Below are positions 12,377 through 23,467 of a stretch of DNA of 64,000 bases, piece after piece. The stretch is from assembly GCA_902806595.1 (NCBI GenBank), contig CADCXC010000004.1, positions 868,001 to 932,000 of the forward strand, read 5' to 3'. The DNA is from Pyrenopolyporus hunteri (Eukaryota > Ascomycota > Sordariomycetes > Xylariales > Hypoxylaceae). Under the pieces are notes generated by a model. It was not told the DNA's origin. It searched no databases and saw nothing but the letters and a program-made list of their open reading frames with translations. Every line of letters begins with the position of its first letter. Position 1 is the stretch's first letter. The position numbers and the translations under genes are program-made.

Positions 12377-13563
12377 GTCGATGATCGGCGATCGGTAATA
12401 ACTAGGTAGGTAACCACAATATATATCAAATAATTTTAAAATTCTTCTCTTTCGATTAAGACGAAGTCAAACGAGAACGGAAATATGCGCGCTGGTATTA
12501 AGAGTTAATTGTAGCGAACAATAGCGAATGAATGGAAATATTTCCAACAGTTAGTATAACGAGTGACGATTAGCTGGAGGTGGACAGCAGGACGGGAAAA
12601 GGCCGACAAGAAATAGAACGAAGAGATTGAAAGGGGGCTTCTCGCAGGCTTCGATTCAAATAAGAACGAGAGAAAAAAAAAATAGACGAGAGCCAAGCTT
12701 TTTAGAACCCTGGTCATTCTTGGGGCGGCTTTACTGTTGGTGTAGTCGCGCCGTTTGGTTATTTAACTTCCTCATACCCGCATCGTATTATAGTCGAGTC
12801 CCTCTTCACTTTCCTATGATGGCCCAAGGCATAAACCCACCTGCCTACCTACCTTACCTATAGAATCGCTCTATGCGCGTAGCGAATAATAAAATAAACG
12901 TTCTTATGACCAGAGAGTGACTCACGAGTAGGTAGATTATTCGAAGCCAAGCAGGTCATATTTCGCCATGGATAAATTTAGGTACTGAGTTACGAGGCGG
13001 CGACTCACGATTCATCGTGCTATGTATACTAGTCTATGCACTATCATCGAGAAGCTGAGGGACTAGGGGCGTGCTAGGGGCGGGCTAGGGGCGGCTAGGG
13101 GACCGTTTTAAGCCTAGCCGACGTTGCAGCCTTATCCAAGATCAGTTCTAGACCGAGCTTAAACTAGGCTGCAGCCCGAGTTAAGCGATCTGCAGATTAC
13201 CGGGTTATACAATTAAGATGGCCGTTGCATTTACAGGAAGGGCCTTTTGCGAAGCCGGAACACCGGGATATGCAATAATGAATGATCATACGAGAATATG
13301 AGTATAAATAATAGAACCAAAGAAGAATGGAAAGCATCCCGAGTCTTTTACTTAGCATGACTACCTACCTAATAGGTGGTAGTTAGATGGGTAGGTAGGT
13401 GGCTATAGATACACAGCTATAACTAATAAATTTACGTCTAATATACACATGTTATAGACGTCAGGTCTTAGCCAAGAGGTATATTCTATCAAGTCGTCAA
13501 GCTAGAACGAGATATCGCTCTGTAACGCGATATTCATCCCCGGGTTTATCTCCATGTTTATCC
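12377..13563. other. Spacer between tetraspan gene and MFS gene
   Basis: About 1.2 kb with no convincing gene. It includes the tetraspan promoter, a short GC-rich direct repeat (ctaggggcgg type, three copies) at about 13063-13100, and AT-rich sequence to 13480. It also contains the 3' flank of the MFS gene. Confidence 0.45.
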
Positions 13564-15369
13564 CTAGTGTTTCCTGGCCAGCCTCGACGAAGCCCGAATC
13601 CGCGCCCCAAAGAAGTACAGGACATAAACCAGCGCCACCAGGCCGAATGAGATGAACCCCAACGTGGCCATCGCCCATTTGGCACCAAGGTTATGAAACA
13701 TAACGAGACCTAAATCAACTATTGTTAAGAGTCGATCCCCGGTGAAAATTGTCTATAAGAACCACTCACCAATATGACAGCAAGCAGCCGCAATCAGGAA
13801 AGATGGGATTAAGAAGGCAGCTATTGCCGACGCAGCAACGTGGGTGTACGAATCAGCAATGTAATTAAGCATACCAAGCCACAGCAGCGGGTCGCAGAAG
13901 CCCAGAAAACCGCCTGCTACCACCGGCGACCAGAACGATACGCTTCCGTCGCAAGTGAACGCGAACCAGAGGAGGGATATCGGGAACCCCCAGACGAATA
14001 CCAAAGAAGTCAGGAATCTCGCCTCCGGACGACCGATACCGCCGTTTCTCATACGATCGCGCTTATAGAACCACGTCTGGACAGGTACAAAGGCGAACAT
14101 AATAGTGACGCTGACCACGAAGTTGAGGTACGTCAGGTCGGCGCCCATATACCTGGGTAGGTGGTGTCACAGGTCAGCGCAGACGCCCTCCTAGGATGGA
14201 AGATGAAAGAACACTCACGACAAGCCGTTATTGACAACGAATACGTCGAATACTCCGTCCAAATATAGGTAAAGCAAACCATAAGCAAACCCATTATATA
14301 TACCCAAGAAAGTGACGATAGGTTCGGTCAGCATAATACGAAACGCCATTGAAGTGATAAACCGCATCTCCTGAAGGACGTCGACACGCTCCTCTATAAC
14401 AGCAGTCTCGGTCGGATCCGACGATTTATGTTTCTTAGCCGCATTGCTAATCACAACCCGCGGTAACGTCTCTGGGACGAAGCACATTATAACAGCGAAG
14501 CCACCGCCAATTATAACGCTATCTAAGGTCAGAACCCGACTTCTATAGCCTTCTCGCGAACGAAACGAACTGGGAGAGTCGCAAACTCACTTGATCCAGA
14601 ATATCCACGGCAGACCCAGATTCTCATTTTCAATAATCAGTTCCCCGATCGGAGAGCCGATACTCGGCCCATAGTTTGCGGACATGACGAACAGAGCCAT
14701 CGGCTGACCAGCACCGTCCCCGTCGCCAAAGAGATCGGCAATGGTACCGGCCACGTTAGAGAGAGCAGTGCTCCCGGCGGCCCCGCAGAGGAACTGAAAG
14801 ATAATCAGCATCGGCAGGTTGCGCGCCAATGCGGTACCGATGTTCAAGATCGCATAGACGCCAATAGACGCCACATAAATCCATTTCCGCCCGCCAATGT
14901 CGCTACACCAAAATTCGTTTAGCTTCAGTAACTATTCCGAACTTCATTACTCAGTAACCCCAAGGCATCACACATACGATAAGGGACCAAGGAATGCCGG
15001 CCCAATTGCTGTTCCTACAATGAACATACTCTGGCCCAGGACCACCACTTGAGTCGACCCGCCATATTTTTCCGAGATCAAGAATTCGGCGCCGACGTAG
15101 GTCGTAGTCGAGAGGGCGATGAAAGTCTGGAGTAAGCAGTAGACTGCGATGATAGACCATTTCTTTGCCGGGCTCCAGTGGATAGGATGGGATGCGCTAC
15201 TATAATCGACTTTCTGGAGTACAGCAAGAGCTGCATCGGGGCCCGTTCTAGGGACATCCGAAGCCGGATTCCGGTCTTTCTCATCCATCGTTTTCGGCGT
15301 CGCTTCACATTCTGATGAATTCGTGAAGAGATTTCGGCTGCTAGCCAGCGGCTGAGAGCTATGCGCCAT
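13564..15369 (-). CDS. MFS transporter, DHA1 drug:H+ antiporter type
   Basis: Five exons on the minus strand: 15369-14978, 14902-14591, 14518-14219, 14152-13770 and 13709-13564, giving 510 residues. All four introns are 59-75 bp with GTATGT or GTGAGT donors, and every junction keeps the frame. The N-terminal 70 residues are hydrophilic. The first helix starts at WSIIAVYCLLQTFIALSTTTYVG. The loop 2-3 signature appears as GPLSDIGGRKWIY, the MFS motif A (G-x-x-x-D-x-x-G-R-K). A central loop carries VIEERVDVLQEM before helix 7, and YKRDRMRNGG follows helix 8. Twelve helices are expected. The family exports drugs, metabolites or polyamines across the plasma membrane; the substrate is not readable. 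No cluster genes flank it, so a link to secondary metabolism is not supported. Confidence 0.9.
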
Positions 15370-18360
15370 ATTACATACATATATACCTACACTAGCGCCT
15401 ACACCACAAGGACGGAAGCCGGCCACCTGAAAATTCTACTGGACCCTGAACAATGTTACTCCATCGAGATAGTTAAAACGTCGGGGGCAAGGGGATCAAC
15501 GAAAATGTCACTCGGTCCACAGGGCCGGACCCAATCAGACGCCCCATATGCTTATCGTTAGGATGGGCCTCCCGACGCTTCCAAGATTACATCCAACTAC
15601 GTACGTAGATAGGAGCACCAGCTCGGACTTTCGGCTTGTCGTAGGTATCGAATGACGTCCACGTTGACGAAACGAGACCACTATTATCTGTAGCTTCATT
15701 GGTCTAGCTAACCTTAGCTCTCCCAGATCTTAGTTCGACTATTCGGGATTACCGGGTTGCGCTGACTTTAGATGGTAGGAACCCTAGCGCGAGTTATCCC
15801 CGTCCTAAAGCCGTTGGCCTTCCTAGCGGCTCACTTAGGTAGGTAGGTATGAATGCTATTTAGGTATGGTATGGAAAGGTAACTAGAGTAGCTAATAACG
15901 AACATAGATTATTATAATTAAGCCTATACATACTAATTTTTTTAACGCTGGCTAAAAGATAACACTGTTAGATTTAGGGTTTTCACAAGCCTATTCCTTA
16001 TATAGAAACCTTTAATACACCCTACGCACCAGAATATCCTGAGGAAGATTGCGTGTATAGCTCTCTTATTGATATTATCGAAACCTCATCATATCTCGAG
16101 TATAATAAAGTTTATTAAGTAGAAACCCGTAAGCCACTACGATAATCACAACATCGAAGCATAACGACTGTAATCAAGTCGCGCCTCAACCCCGGACTCC
16201 TTTTTCCTATGAAACCTCTATGATAGTTCAAAGACCCTCACGTCAAAAATCAAGTCATCTCAAAATAATAAAAGCCCAAACTAAGAGAATATTCCTTTGC
16301 TCAATTGAGGAAATATACGATAACCACATATAGCAACTAAAAATCCTACGTCTATTTATTATAAGTCTAAGAGATACTAAATCAATAAGTTTCATATAAC
16401 TAAGCGTTGATTACACATATGAATAATATGCAACTACCTATATTTATTCCATGGGAGCTATATCTGCTGAAGATCTATAAGTTAGGAGCGAGGCTTCGTC
16501 AACACGCACGCCCGTATATTAAGCTACGTATGAATATAGACGATTGCATAATCTGTTCCAGAATTATCCTCTCTCTATGTCAAGGTCACCCTTATAACAG
16601 AAACACCTTCATTTTTTTTTTCATGAACTTCCAGGTAATTTATCCAGGTCTCCGGCCCGGTATACATGGTCTAGGAGGCATATGTCCCATACACCCACAA
16701 CATAATCGACATGGTCGCCACCCCCAAATATCACCTACACCCTCTAGTGAATTCAAGAGTGCCGTGAAGCTTACTATCGGGAGAAATTGAGTGACCATTC
16801 CCATAAAGCGTAACCTACGTGGTTCATTTATTTCCCTGTGTCTGTCCATTCGGGCAAGTATCCTGCCAGTGAATCTCTGCAATAGCAAGCGGGATATACT
16901 TCACTCATCGAACCGATTAAAGCAACCTAGCCGACGCGCATTACTTTAATTCCATTACATCCTGCGCCATATCCGCGTGGTTTCAAAATGGCTACATCGC
17001 TTTGATACCTAGAAGGGTGAGATGTGCAAGGATAGGGGGCTTCGTTTAAAGTCCTAGGTCATCAGTAATACGTAACCTGCGATACTTAACAAAGTAATCA
17101 AAACTACAACTCGAAACAGCATGTTCCGGAACAGTGAAGTGTTAATAAGAGGTTTTCAACATCGTCTCAATTATTAAGGACAGACCCTTTACTTCAGGTA
17201 CATACCCTATCGATGGCCTGTTGACTTCAACGGTTGACTTCCACGTTCACTATCTCATGCCCTTGAGCGAAACCATCAAACATATTGGGTGAATATAAGT
17301 CGTATTGTCGGCTGTACCGGGCGTATGTCCCTTTTAATCTGTTAATGTGCCCGGGCTCCGGTGTTGGTAGTTAGGTAGGTTGTTTCCCCTACTATAAAGT
17401 TGACCCCGCGACAACATATATAACAGAGACAAACAATACTCAAAATAGTAAATACCGGCGGCACTCAGGCGTAACACCGCAATATCTCGGAGAAAAGTAA
17501 GCGTGCTCTCCAAGACATAAGTGTCATCAACCGCGATAGTACAAATCCCACACATCTCAGTCTAACTAGACCCAAGTCCTACCCCCTTCCACCAAGATAT
17601 CAAAACGACGCATATACACAGTACCCAGATACTAATTCCAAGGTACCAAGTTCCCTCCCGTGTACACCGACACAAGTACCACCAGCGGTCGAAATAAGCT
17701 CTACCAACTGTGCGGCTCACCCGTCGCTCTACGGCAATGCTGTGCCGAACCCCCAGAGCTATTACGTACTACCAACTAGCGCCATTGCTAAAAGCGTCGA
17801 ATCTGGTCCCCTTCTCTAAATATGATTGGATGGGAGCTTCATACAGTTGGCCGGGATGTGGAAAGCCTAAAAAGCTTCGAGTTTACCAAGTTAGATGGGA
17901 TAGTAAGTGGAAGGACGACCTCGAGTCATAGGAAGGTTAAAAGGGGTGCTGTTTTCTTCGAGTGTTATCTTACTATTCTATCTTACTATTCCATAATCTC
18001 AGACACTTCGAGCACATACGGTTATACATCGATTTGTGAATCGAACAAAATGCACAATTTTGATTTTTTTTATCTCTACAAATTCATTTTCAACCTAGAT
18101 CCCCACCGAGCATAAATTCGGTACCGCCCAAATAATTACCTGGTATGAAGGGATAAGAAGAGGCGTTGAGCCGAAAAAGATTTCGTATCGATCGTCAATC
18201 TTGTTAAATCAATATCAATCAATCAGTCCGCAGAGACGGACGGCCGGGAACTCCTAGATCCACGGGGTAAAGCGTGGATGATGCAACCATTTTAACCACT
18301 ATCGTCTTCGACAACACCCAGCTTGTCAGTGCATATGTCAGCATCTCAACATGGGCCTGA
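15370..18360. other. Gene-poor, AT-shifted region
   Basis: Three kb between the MFS and Ca2+/H+ exchanger genes. The part at about 15,880-16,640 is visibly AT-rich, and 16,640-18,110 has several short ORFs (e.g. 16407-16790 plus, 17334-17555 minus, 17710-17931 plus) with no domain I recognise. I see no terminal repeats that would define an element. It may hold decayed sequence, but I cannot name a parent gene. Confidence 0.4.
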
Positions 18361-19859
18361 TTATAACAATCCAAAGTGCCTTGCCACATGAGCGGCTGCC
18401 TCGCCAGCTGCTTCACCAGCTCCTTCGGCGGCCGCTCCGTGTCCGGCGGCCTCGTGTGGGTTCGGGAAGTAGAACGCGGCGACGGCGATGGCCACGTAGA
18501 CCATCACGGATAAGAAACCTTCCAGGTAATCGCTCCTCTGGTCCCTTAGGAAGTTCCCGACGGTAATAATAGCGAGGATCAGCATGGCGATGTCGAAAAT
18601 CTCAAAGTTGAGATCCATCGGTTGGGTTTTCCCCCATCCCACGAGGACGACCAGCGGAGCGTTCAGCATTGCGGTTTGGATGGTGGCTCCAATACAGTGT
18701 GACAGGGCAAAGTTGATCTGGTTATCCCAGGCCTCGTCGATGGCGGTCAGATGCTCGGCAGCCTTCTCGACTAGAGGGACCAGAATCAAGCCCATGAACG
18801 GGTCGGAAACGTGGTTCTCTTCCACGATAGGCGTGATCTCATTGACAAGTGCGAGGGCGATAAACGTCACAAGGGTCACGGAAGCAGCCAGCGCAATAAT
18901 GCATTCCGTAAACGTCAATTTGGCTTTCTCCCGGTCCTTGTGGCCGTCTGCATCTCGCTCCTCATCGTGCTCGAACGCGGCGTCGTAGATACCGTGGTGG
19001 GTATGCATCTGGAAGATGAGGAAGACGGCGTAGGCGATGAGCAGAAGAACCGCGACGATGCGAGAGATGTTTAGCACCCTAGAGTCGAGCTCTTCCGTGG
19101 TGAGATCGAAACCCGAGCTGATGATGGAGCGCTGGAAAATAGTAGGAATTGCTAGGCCGAGACCACTACTAGACGTTAGCGCTCTACCAAATTTTTACAG
19201 GAGATCCGGCGAGATGCTCTATTAACGTACGCGATGAGCAAAAGGTTCGAGCCGACTTCACTGATGGCGGCGTGGAATGTTGCCTCTTGCCGTCGGAGAC
19301 CAGACGTGAAGAAACACAATCCCAAGCACAGCAGCAGATTAGCCAGAATTGAACCTAGAATGGCGGCCTGGATGACGTAGAATTGGTCGTTACGCAGTAG
19401 GATCATAAACAAAACGATCTCGACGACGGAAGCAATAGTGGTCTCCACGATGACACCAAGCATATGGGGCAACTTTCTGGCCAGCTCCTGGCCGGCGAAT
19501 CCAATGAGATTTGCGCATGGTACCATGGCGATATAAGCCAGACTGAACTTGAGCACATGGTTGCCTTCAACGGCGTGCTCGACGGCAATGGCAGCGGGAA
19601 CGAAAGGCCAGAGGACGTTTACGGCCCTCGATATCCAACTGGAAGATCGCCAAATGATTGATAGGAATTGGATGGGATGTATGCCGGTTCGTCCCGATTC
19701 TCCGGCCGACTTCACGCGTAGAAGGCCCTTGAACCCGCCGCCGGCGCCTCCCGTGGTCTCTTGTCGGGTTTTAGGAAGTGCCGGTTCGTTTTCGCTTGTC
19801 TGGGAAGCTCGTGGTGTTTTTTCGCGCCCCCTGAAAACACCACCACCTTTTACCGCCAT
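18361..19859 (-). CDS. Vacuolar-type Ca2+/H+ exchanger (CAX family)
   Basis: Two exons, 19859-19231 and 19165-18361, joined across a 65-bp intron (GTACGT donor), give 477 residues. Adjacent TAG-TAG acceptors mean the second exon could start 3 bases earlier (one extra Ser). After a basic, hydrophilic N-terminus of about 75 residues come two sets of helices. The first repeat contains GQELARKLPHMLGVIVETTIASVVEIVLF, and the second contains GLILVPLVEKAAEHLTAIDEAWDNQINFALSHCIGATIQTAMLNAP, the paired alpha-repeats with conserved Glu that bind Ca2+. An acidic/His loop (about HHGIYDAAFEHDEERDADGHKD) separates the halves, as in yeast Vcx1. The C-terminus is Ala/Gly/His-rich. The protein should sequester cytosolic Ca2+ (or Mn2+) into the vacuole using the proton gradient. 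The start is the ATG before MAVKGGG; the longer upstream frame lacks conserved content. Confidence 0.92.
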
Positions 19860-21398
19860 TGCAAAAAGCACGGGTTTGCGCTTTTCCCTCGGCAGTGTGG
19901 TGTATAGGCAATGCGAAGGAGAAAGAGAAGAAGAGTAGAAGGTAAGGAATGAAAAGCACCTAGTAATAGATAGGTGTAGATAATAGATAAAATAAATAAA
20001 AAAGAAGACAGAAGGCAAACAAACGAGAGTTCTGACGGTTATTATTCAACGCATCAGCCCCGTTGCAATGAAACAGGATGGAAGGATTTGGCGACGTAAA
20101 ATCGAATGGGCGGCTTTGGGTTAGAGGCTTACCTAACCTAACCCCAGGCCCCAGGTCCAGCTGGGGTTTCCCTCATAAATCATCCACTAGGCGCCGCTGC
20201 GTTGTCACTGCCAAGACGATGCAGACACGAATTAGCAGCTGCTCTGGTCGCTCGTTCCCAGCCTACCAGCCTAGAATACCTCACATGTATCTCGATATAA
20301 GGTACGGAGATACCTCCTTCAGGCCTCCCGGGGGGCACGTGTTGGCGGGATATGAAGCTCCACATACGTAGCCTATCAGGTCCTTGAAACGAGCAGGTGC
20401 TGTATCAGATTTGGGGGACCATAGACGCAAAGGCGGGGCGTTCATACGAACCTCCGAATAGGGAAAGAGGGCAATAAAACAACTAAGTGAAGAACGCGCT
20501 TATGACGTTGTTGCGTCTAAGAAAGAGGCTATCACTACTTAGTTTTGGTAGATATATTTATATTTTTGTCTCTTCTTTTTTACGGTAGGTGCTTGGTTAG
20601 ATTTACAGAGCGATAAAATTCGCGGATAGTGAACTAGAACATCAATTATAATAACGAGGCTTCGAACCGTTTTGACTTGAATCAGGTTAGGCTCGGTAGA
20701 TCAGCGTAAGCCTCTTGTTGACGCCGCTTATTTTGTATCGTTGATCCGCTCACTACCTGAGTTAGGTGAGCGTAGGTACCTAGGTATCTGCATTTTTACA
20801 CCCCTGTGCTGGAGCTCGCGTGCGGAAAGCATGAGCGCTTATATTATGATTCTCATGAGGTTTAGGTCAAACATACCTATGTTCCCTTTAATATTCCTAA
20901 GGTCGATTACCTCGTTTTTAGCTTATTTCCTTACTTTTTCCACGAACACTTAAGTTAGGTAAATCTACCTGTTCTACTACTCTGTGGTTATACCTTCTAA
21001 GATTCGTGTTACAAAAAGGGAAAAGGACCATATTATCTCTGTTAAAACGACCCACTAGCAGCTGGCTTATATAAGTAAGTCTTACCAACCCCACTTTAGG
21101 GGACTTCAACATTCTTATTACAACACCATAGACCTAATCGCAACATGTCTAAAGTATTCCATGGATGAGGAAAAGAGTGTTATATTCGGGGGAAAATGAA
21201 GGTCGTCTTGTTAAATACATTCTAAATATAAGTTATAAAACCCCATCAAATCTAATCACAAGCTAACAATTATCCATATCGCCTTTTACTCCATCGTGAC
21301 CTGATTTTTCACATGTCTTCCTAAAGCCCTTGTCAAGATTTAGTCTAACCAACCGTTCTACGAGAAGAAAGGAAAGCAACAGCGCATTACTAACCACA
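19860..21398. other. Spacer between CAX and orphan TM gene
   Basis: About 1.5 kb that includes the CAX promoter. There is a GC-rich inverted repeat at about 20,142-20,168 (ccccagg...ctggggtt) and an AGGT/ACCT palindrome at about 20,773-20,787. Sequence from 20,440 on is AT-rich. I see no supported gene. Confidence 0.45.
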
Positions 21399-22244
21399 TC
21401 AAATTCGTCGCGACTCTAACTCAATGCCATTGTCGGTAGGCAACGCCTCAGTCGACTCTCTCCAGCACTTCTCCAAAAACTGCCAGCCGCCGAGGACCCC
21501 AAACATGAGACTCACAATCATAGTAACATTGGTAACTCGATACCCCGAGGGCCAAAGGGAATAGAGCAAGAGAGACACGAGAGAAGTCAGGACTCCAGCC
21601 GCGAGTAAGATGTAATGGAACGAGGCCAGTTTCTGCCGAAGAGGAGTTGAGCTATCCTTGGTTGACACTGCGGTGAAAAGTAATGGCGACAGCAAGGACG
21701 CAGCCACTTGAGCGACCATTATCGGATAGCCGTCATCGCCAAGAGAGGGTAGGGCGTCGTCTGCCCGTGTAGGTGCTACGACGACGGAGAACGTCGTCGC
21801 TGCGCCCATGAAATGGCTGAATATGACGACGATGAAGCAAATGGTGGTTTTCTTTTCGAAGAACACATTTAGACGTCGCCGTAGATACGCGGCTGCTTGG
21901 AGAAGGCGTGATACGGGGGCAGACGACTGTGGCTCACGTTAGTGTCTCGTGGGCAAGTCGAAGGCGACTTGAACTGTGACTGAAGTATCTTCATAGTTGA
22001 TACTTCTGTTCGTATGAGCTGGGTAGCTAATTGCGGCTGGGTCCCATACCTGTTCCAAGTTATAGGATGCGTCGGTAGGAGATAACCTCGGGCCGCCAGA
22101 ACGGTGGCTCTGAACAGGGTTTCGAATTTGTCGCGAATTGGGATCCCCTATAGCGTCTGTAGGACCCAGCAAGTTAGAGTCGTTTAAAGGCTGTAAACGA
22201 TGTAATCCTCCGCGTTGGGCGACTGAGGACTCCATGTCCGGCAT
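21399..22244 (-). CDS. Small four-TM protein of unknown function
   Basis: I do not recognise this family. Two exons, 22244-22050 and 21926-21399, joined across a 123-bp intron (CAG/GTATGG donor, CACAG acceptor), give 240 residues. The hydrophilic N-terminus (about 1-90, Asn/Ser/Pro-rich) runs into a basic stretch AAAYLRRRLN just before the first helix. Four hydrophobic helices follow: ICFIVVIFSHFMGAATTFSVV, YPIMVAQVAASLLSPLLFTAV, FHYILLAAGVLTSLVSLLLYS and VTNVTMIVSLMFGVLGGWQFL. A short acidic tail ends in ESRRI. Reading straight through the intron would end at a stop within it, whereas splicing restores one continuous hydrophobic domain; that is the main support for the model. It lies in an AT-rich neighbourhood next to repeats and may be a lineage-specific gene. 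Confidence 0.65.
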
Positions 22245-22547
22245 TTTATTAAGTGATAGGCTGAGGGGTCTTGTAGAACGAAGAGTACTTGCGAATATGT
22301 TATATCTAGAGTAAAAAATTTGAGTACGTTATGCTTAGAGTAATGGATGGGGGTATCGGGCCTTTTGGGTTATATATTAAGAGTAAACTTGATGTAGCAT
22401 TTTAACTCCCTCTAATACCGAGACGAGATTTAAACGCGACATCGAATCGAATCGACCTCGAACGACAGCGATTGGGTATCTTCCTATGCGACCCTGTTAT
22501 TAGGCACGTATGGCACGCTCTGCCCATAGCGGTGTAAAGGAAGACCA

Positions 22548-22640
22548 ATTATATCGCAAGACCGATCATACCCACATTGTTAGTCGCAGGAGCCAATTAT
22601 ATCGTAAACCCAAAATCCAATTATATATCAGGATATCACG
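22548..22640. repeat. Three spaced copies of CCAATTATATCG
   Basis: The sequence ccaattatatcg occurs at about 22,550, 22,591 and, with one change, about 22,618, spaced roughly 40 and 27 bp apart. The first two copies share extra downstream bases (aa-acc). No gene covers them. They could be a decayed tandem repeat or binding sites. Confidence 0.5.
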
Positions 22641-22723
22641 GCACCAATCATGTCCTGGCCATCTGTTACCGTATTCCGGCGATATCAATACGGGGGGTAA
22701 GCACGGCGCAAAATATCGGGGGG

Positions 22724-22869
22724 CTGGAACGGGATCCCGTTAATGTTATAGGGAGAAAAAGAAGAGAAAACTAAAACGCGGTTCTATATACACGCTCCGG
22801 CGGCGAAGCCGGCGAAAGCCATAGTGCCGGTCGCTTAGCAAGGTTAAGCTACCATATCGAACCGTAATA
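22724..22869 (+). repeat. Hairpin repeat, copy A (mutated)
   Basis: This aligns to copy B (23,070-23,231) over most of its length. Shared blocks include agaaaacta followed by cgcggttct, then ctccggcggcg, gtgccggt, and cgaaccgt near the 3' end. In the last third most differences from copy B are C-to-T or G-to-A in copy A, the pattern expected from RIP. The hairpin arms seen in copy B are broken here. Confidence 0.6.
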
Positions 22870-23069
22870 GAAAGTACTTATTTATCGTAGCGGTGAAACG
22901 TAAAATTAAATAAAATTTATAATTCTATAGCGATTTTTTTTTTAAATAAATCGGTTTTGTTTTTATGATCGTTATTTACCATTATTCACCTCCGTTGCGG
23001 TGCTTCAAGATATAATATGTAAGCGACACGTATAACGAGTCGTATTGGCACGGCGCGTGATTTTAAGGA

Positions 23070-23231
23070 CTAGGGACTGAATCTTGTTGATGCTATGGAG
23101 AAGAAAAGAGAGAAAACTAAATCGCGGTTCTTCGAACCGCGGTCTTGTATCTAGGCTCCGGCGGCGCATCCGGCCGGAGCCTCGGTGCCGGTTGCCCAGC
23201 AGGGCTGGGCCCACCACACCGAACCGTGACA
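23070..23231 (+). repeat. Hairpin repeat, copy B (three GC-rich stem-loops)
   Basis: Three perfect inverted repeats follow one another. An 8-bp stem cgcggttc/gaaccgcg lies at 23,123-23,141 with a 3-base loop. An 8-bp stem ggctccgg/ccggagcc lies at 23,154-23,181 with a 12-base loop. A 6-bp stem gcccag/ctgggc lies at 23,194-23,210. An A-rich lead (agaaaagagagaaaacta) precedes them. I found no tRNA, 5S or snoRNA signature. The element is duplicated as copy A 340 bp upstream, so it is probably a small mobile or structured element. Confidence 0.6.
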
Positions 23232-23467
23232 CGTTAAATGTTATAGTAAATTCAATGCCATATGCCTGATATTTCTAGCGGGTAAATCTTATGATCTACT
23301 TGTGGTATATACGTAATAAACCCCTGATAATTTTAACGTATCCTTATCATGAAAATAACTTGGTCGTTTTGTTTCCCCAAGTTAAAGATGTGGCGGATTT
23401 ATGTTCTCGCGACCTAGCCTATACTACTCTAAGTCGGTCAGGTGTAATATCCCATTCGCAGCCACGA

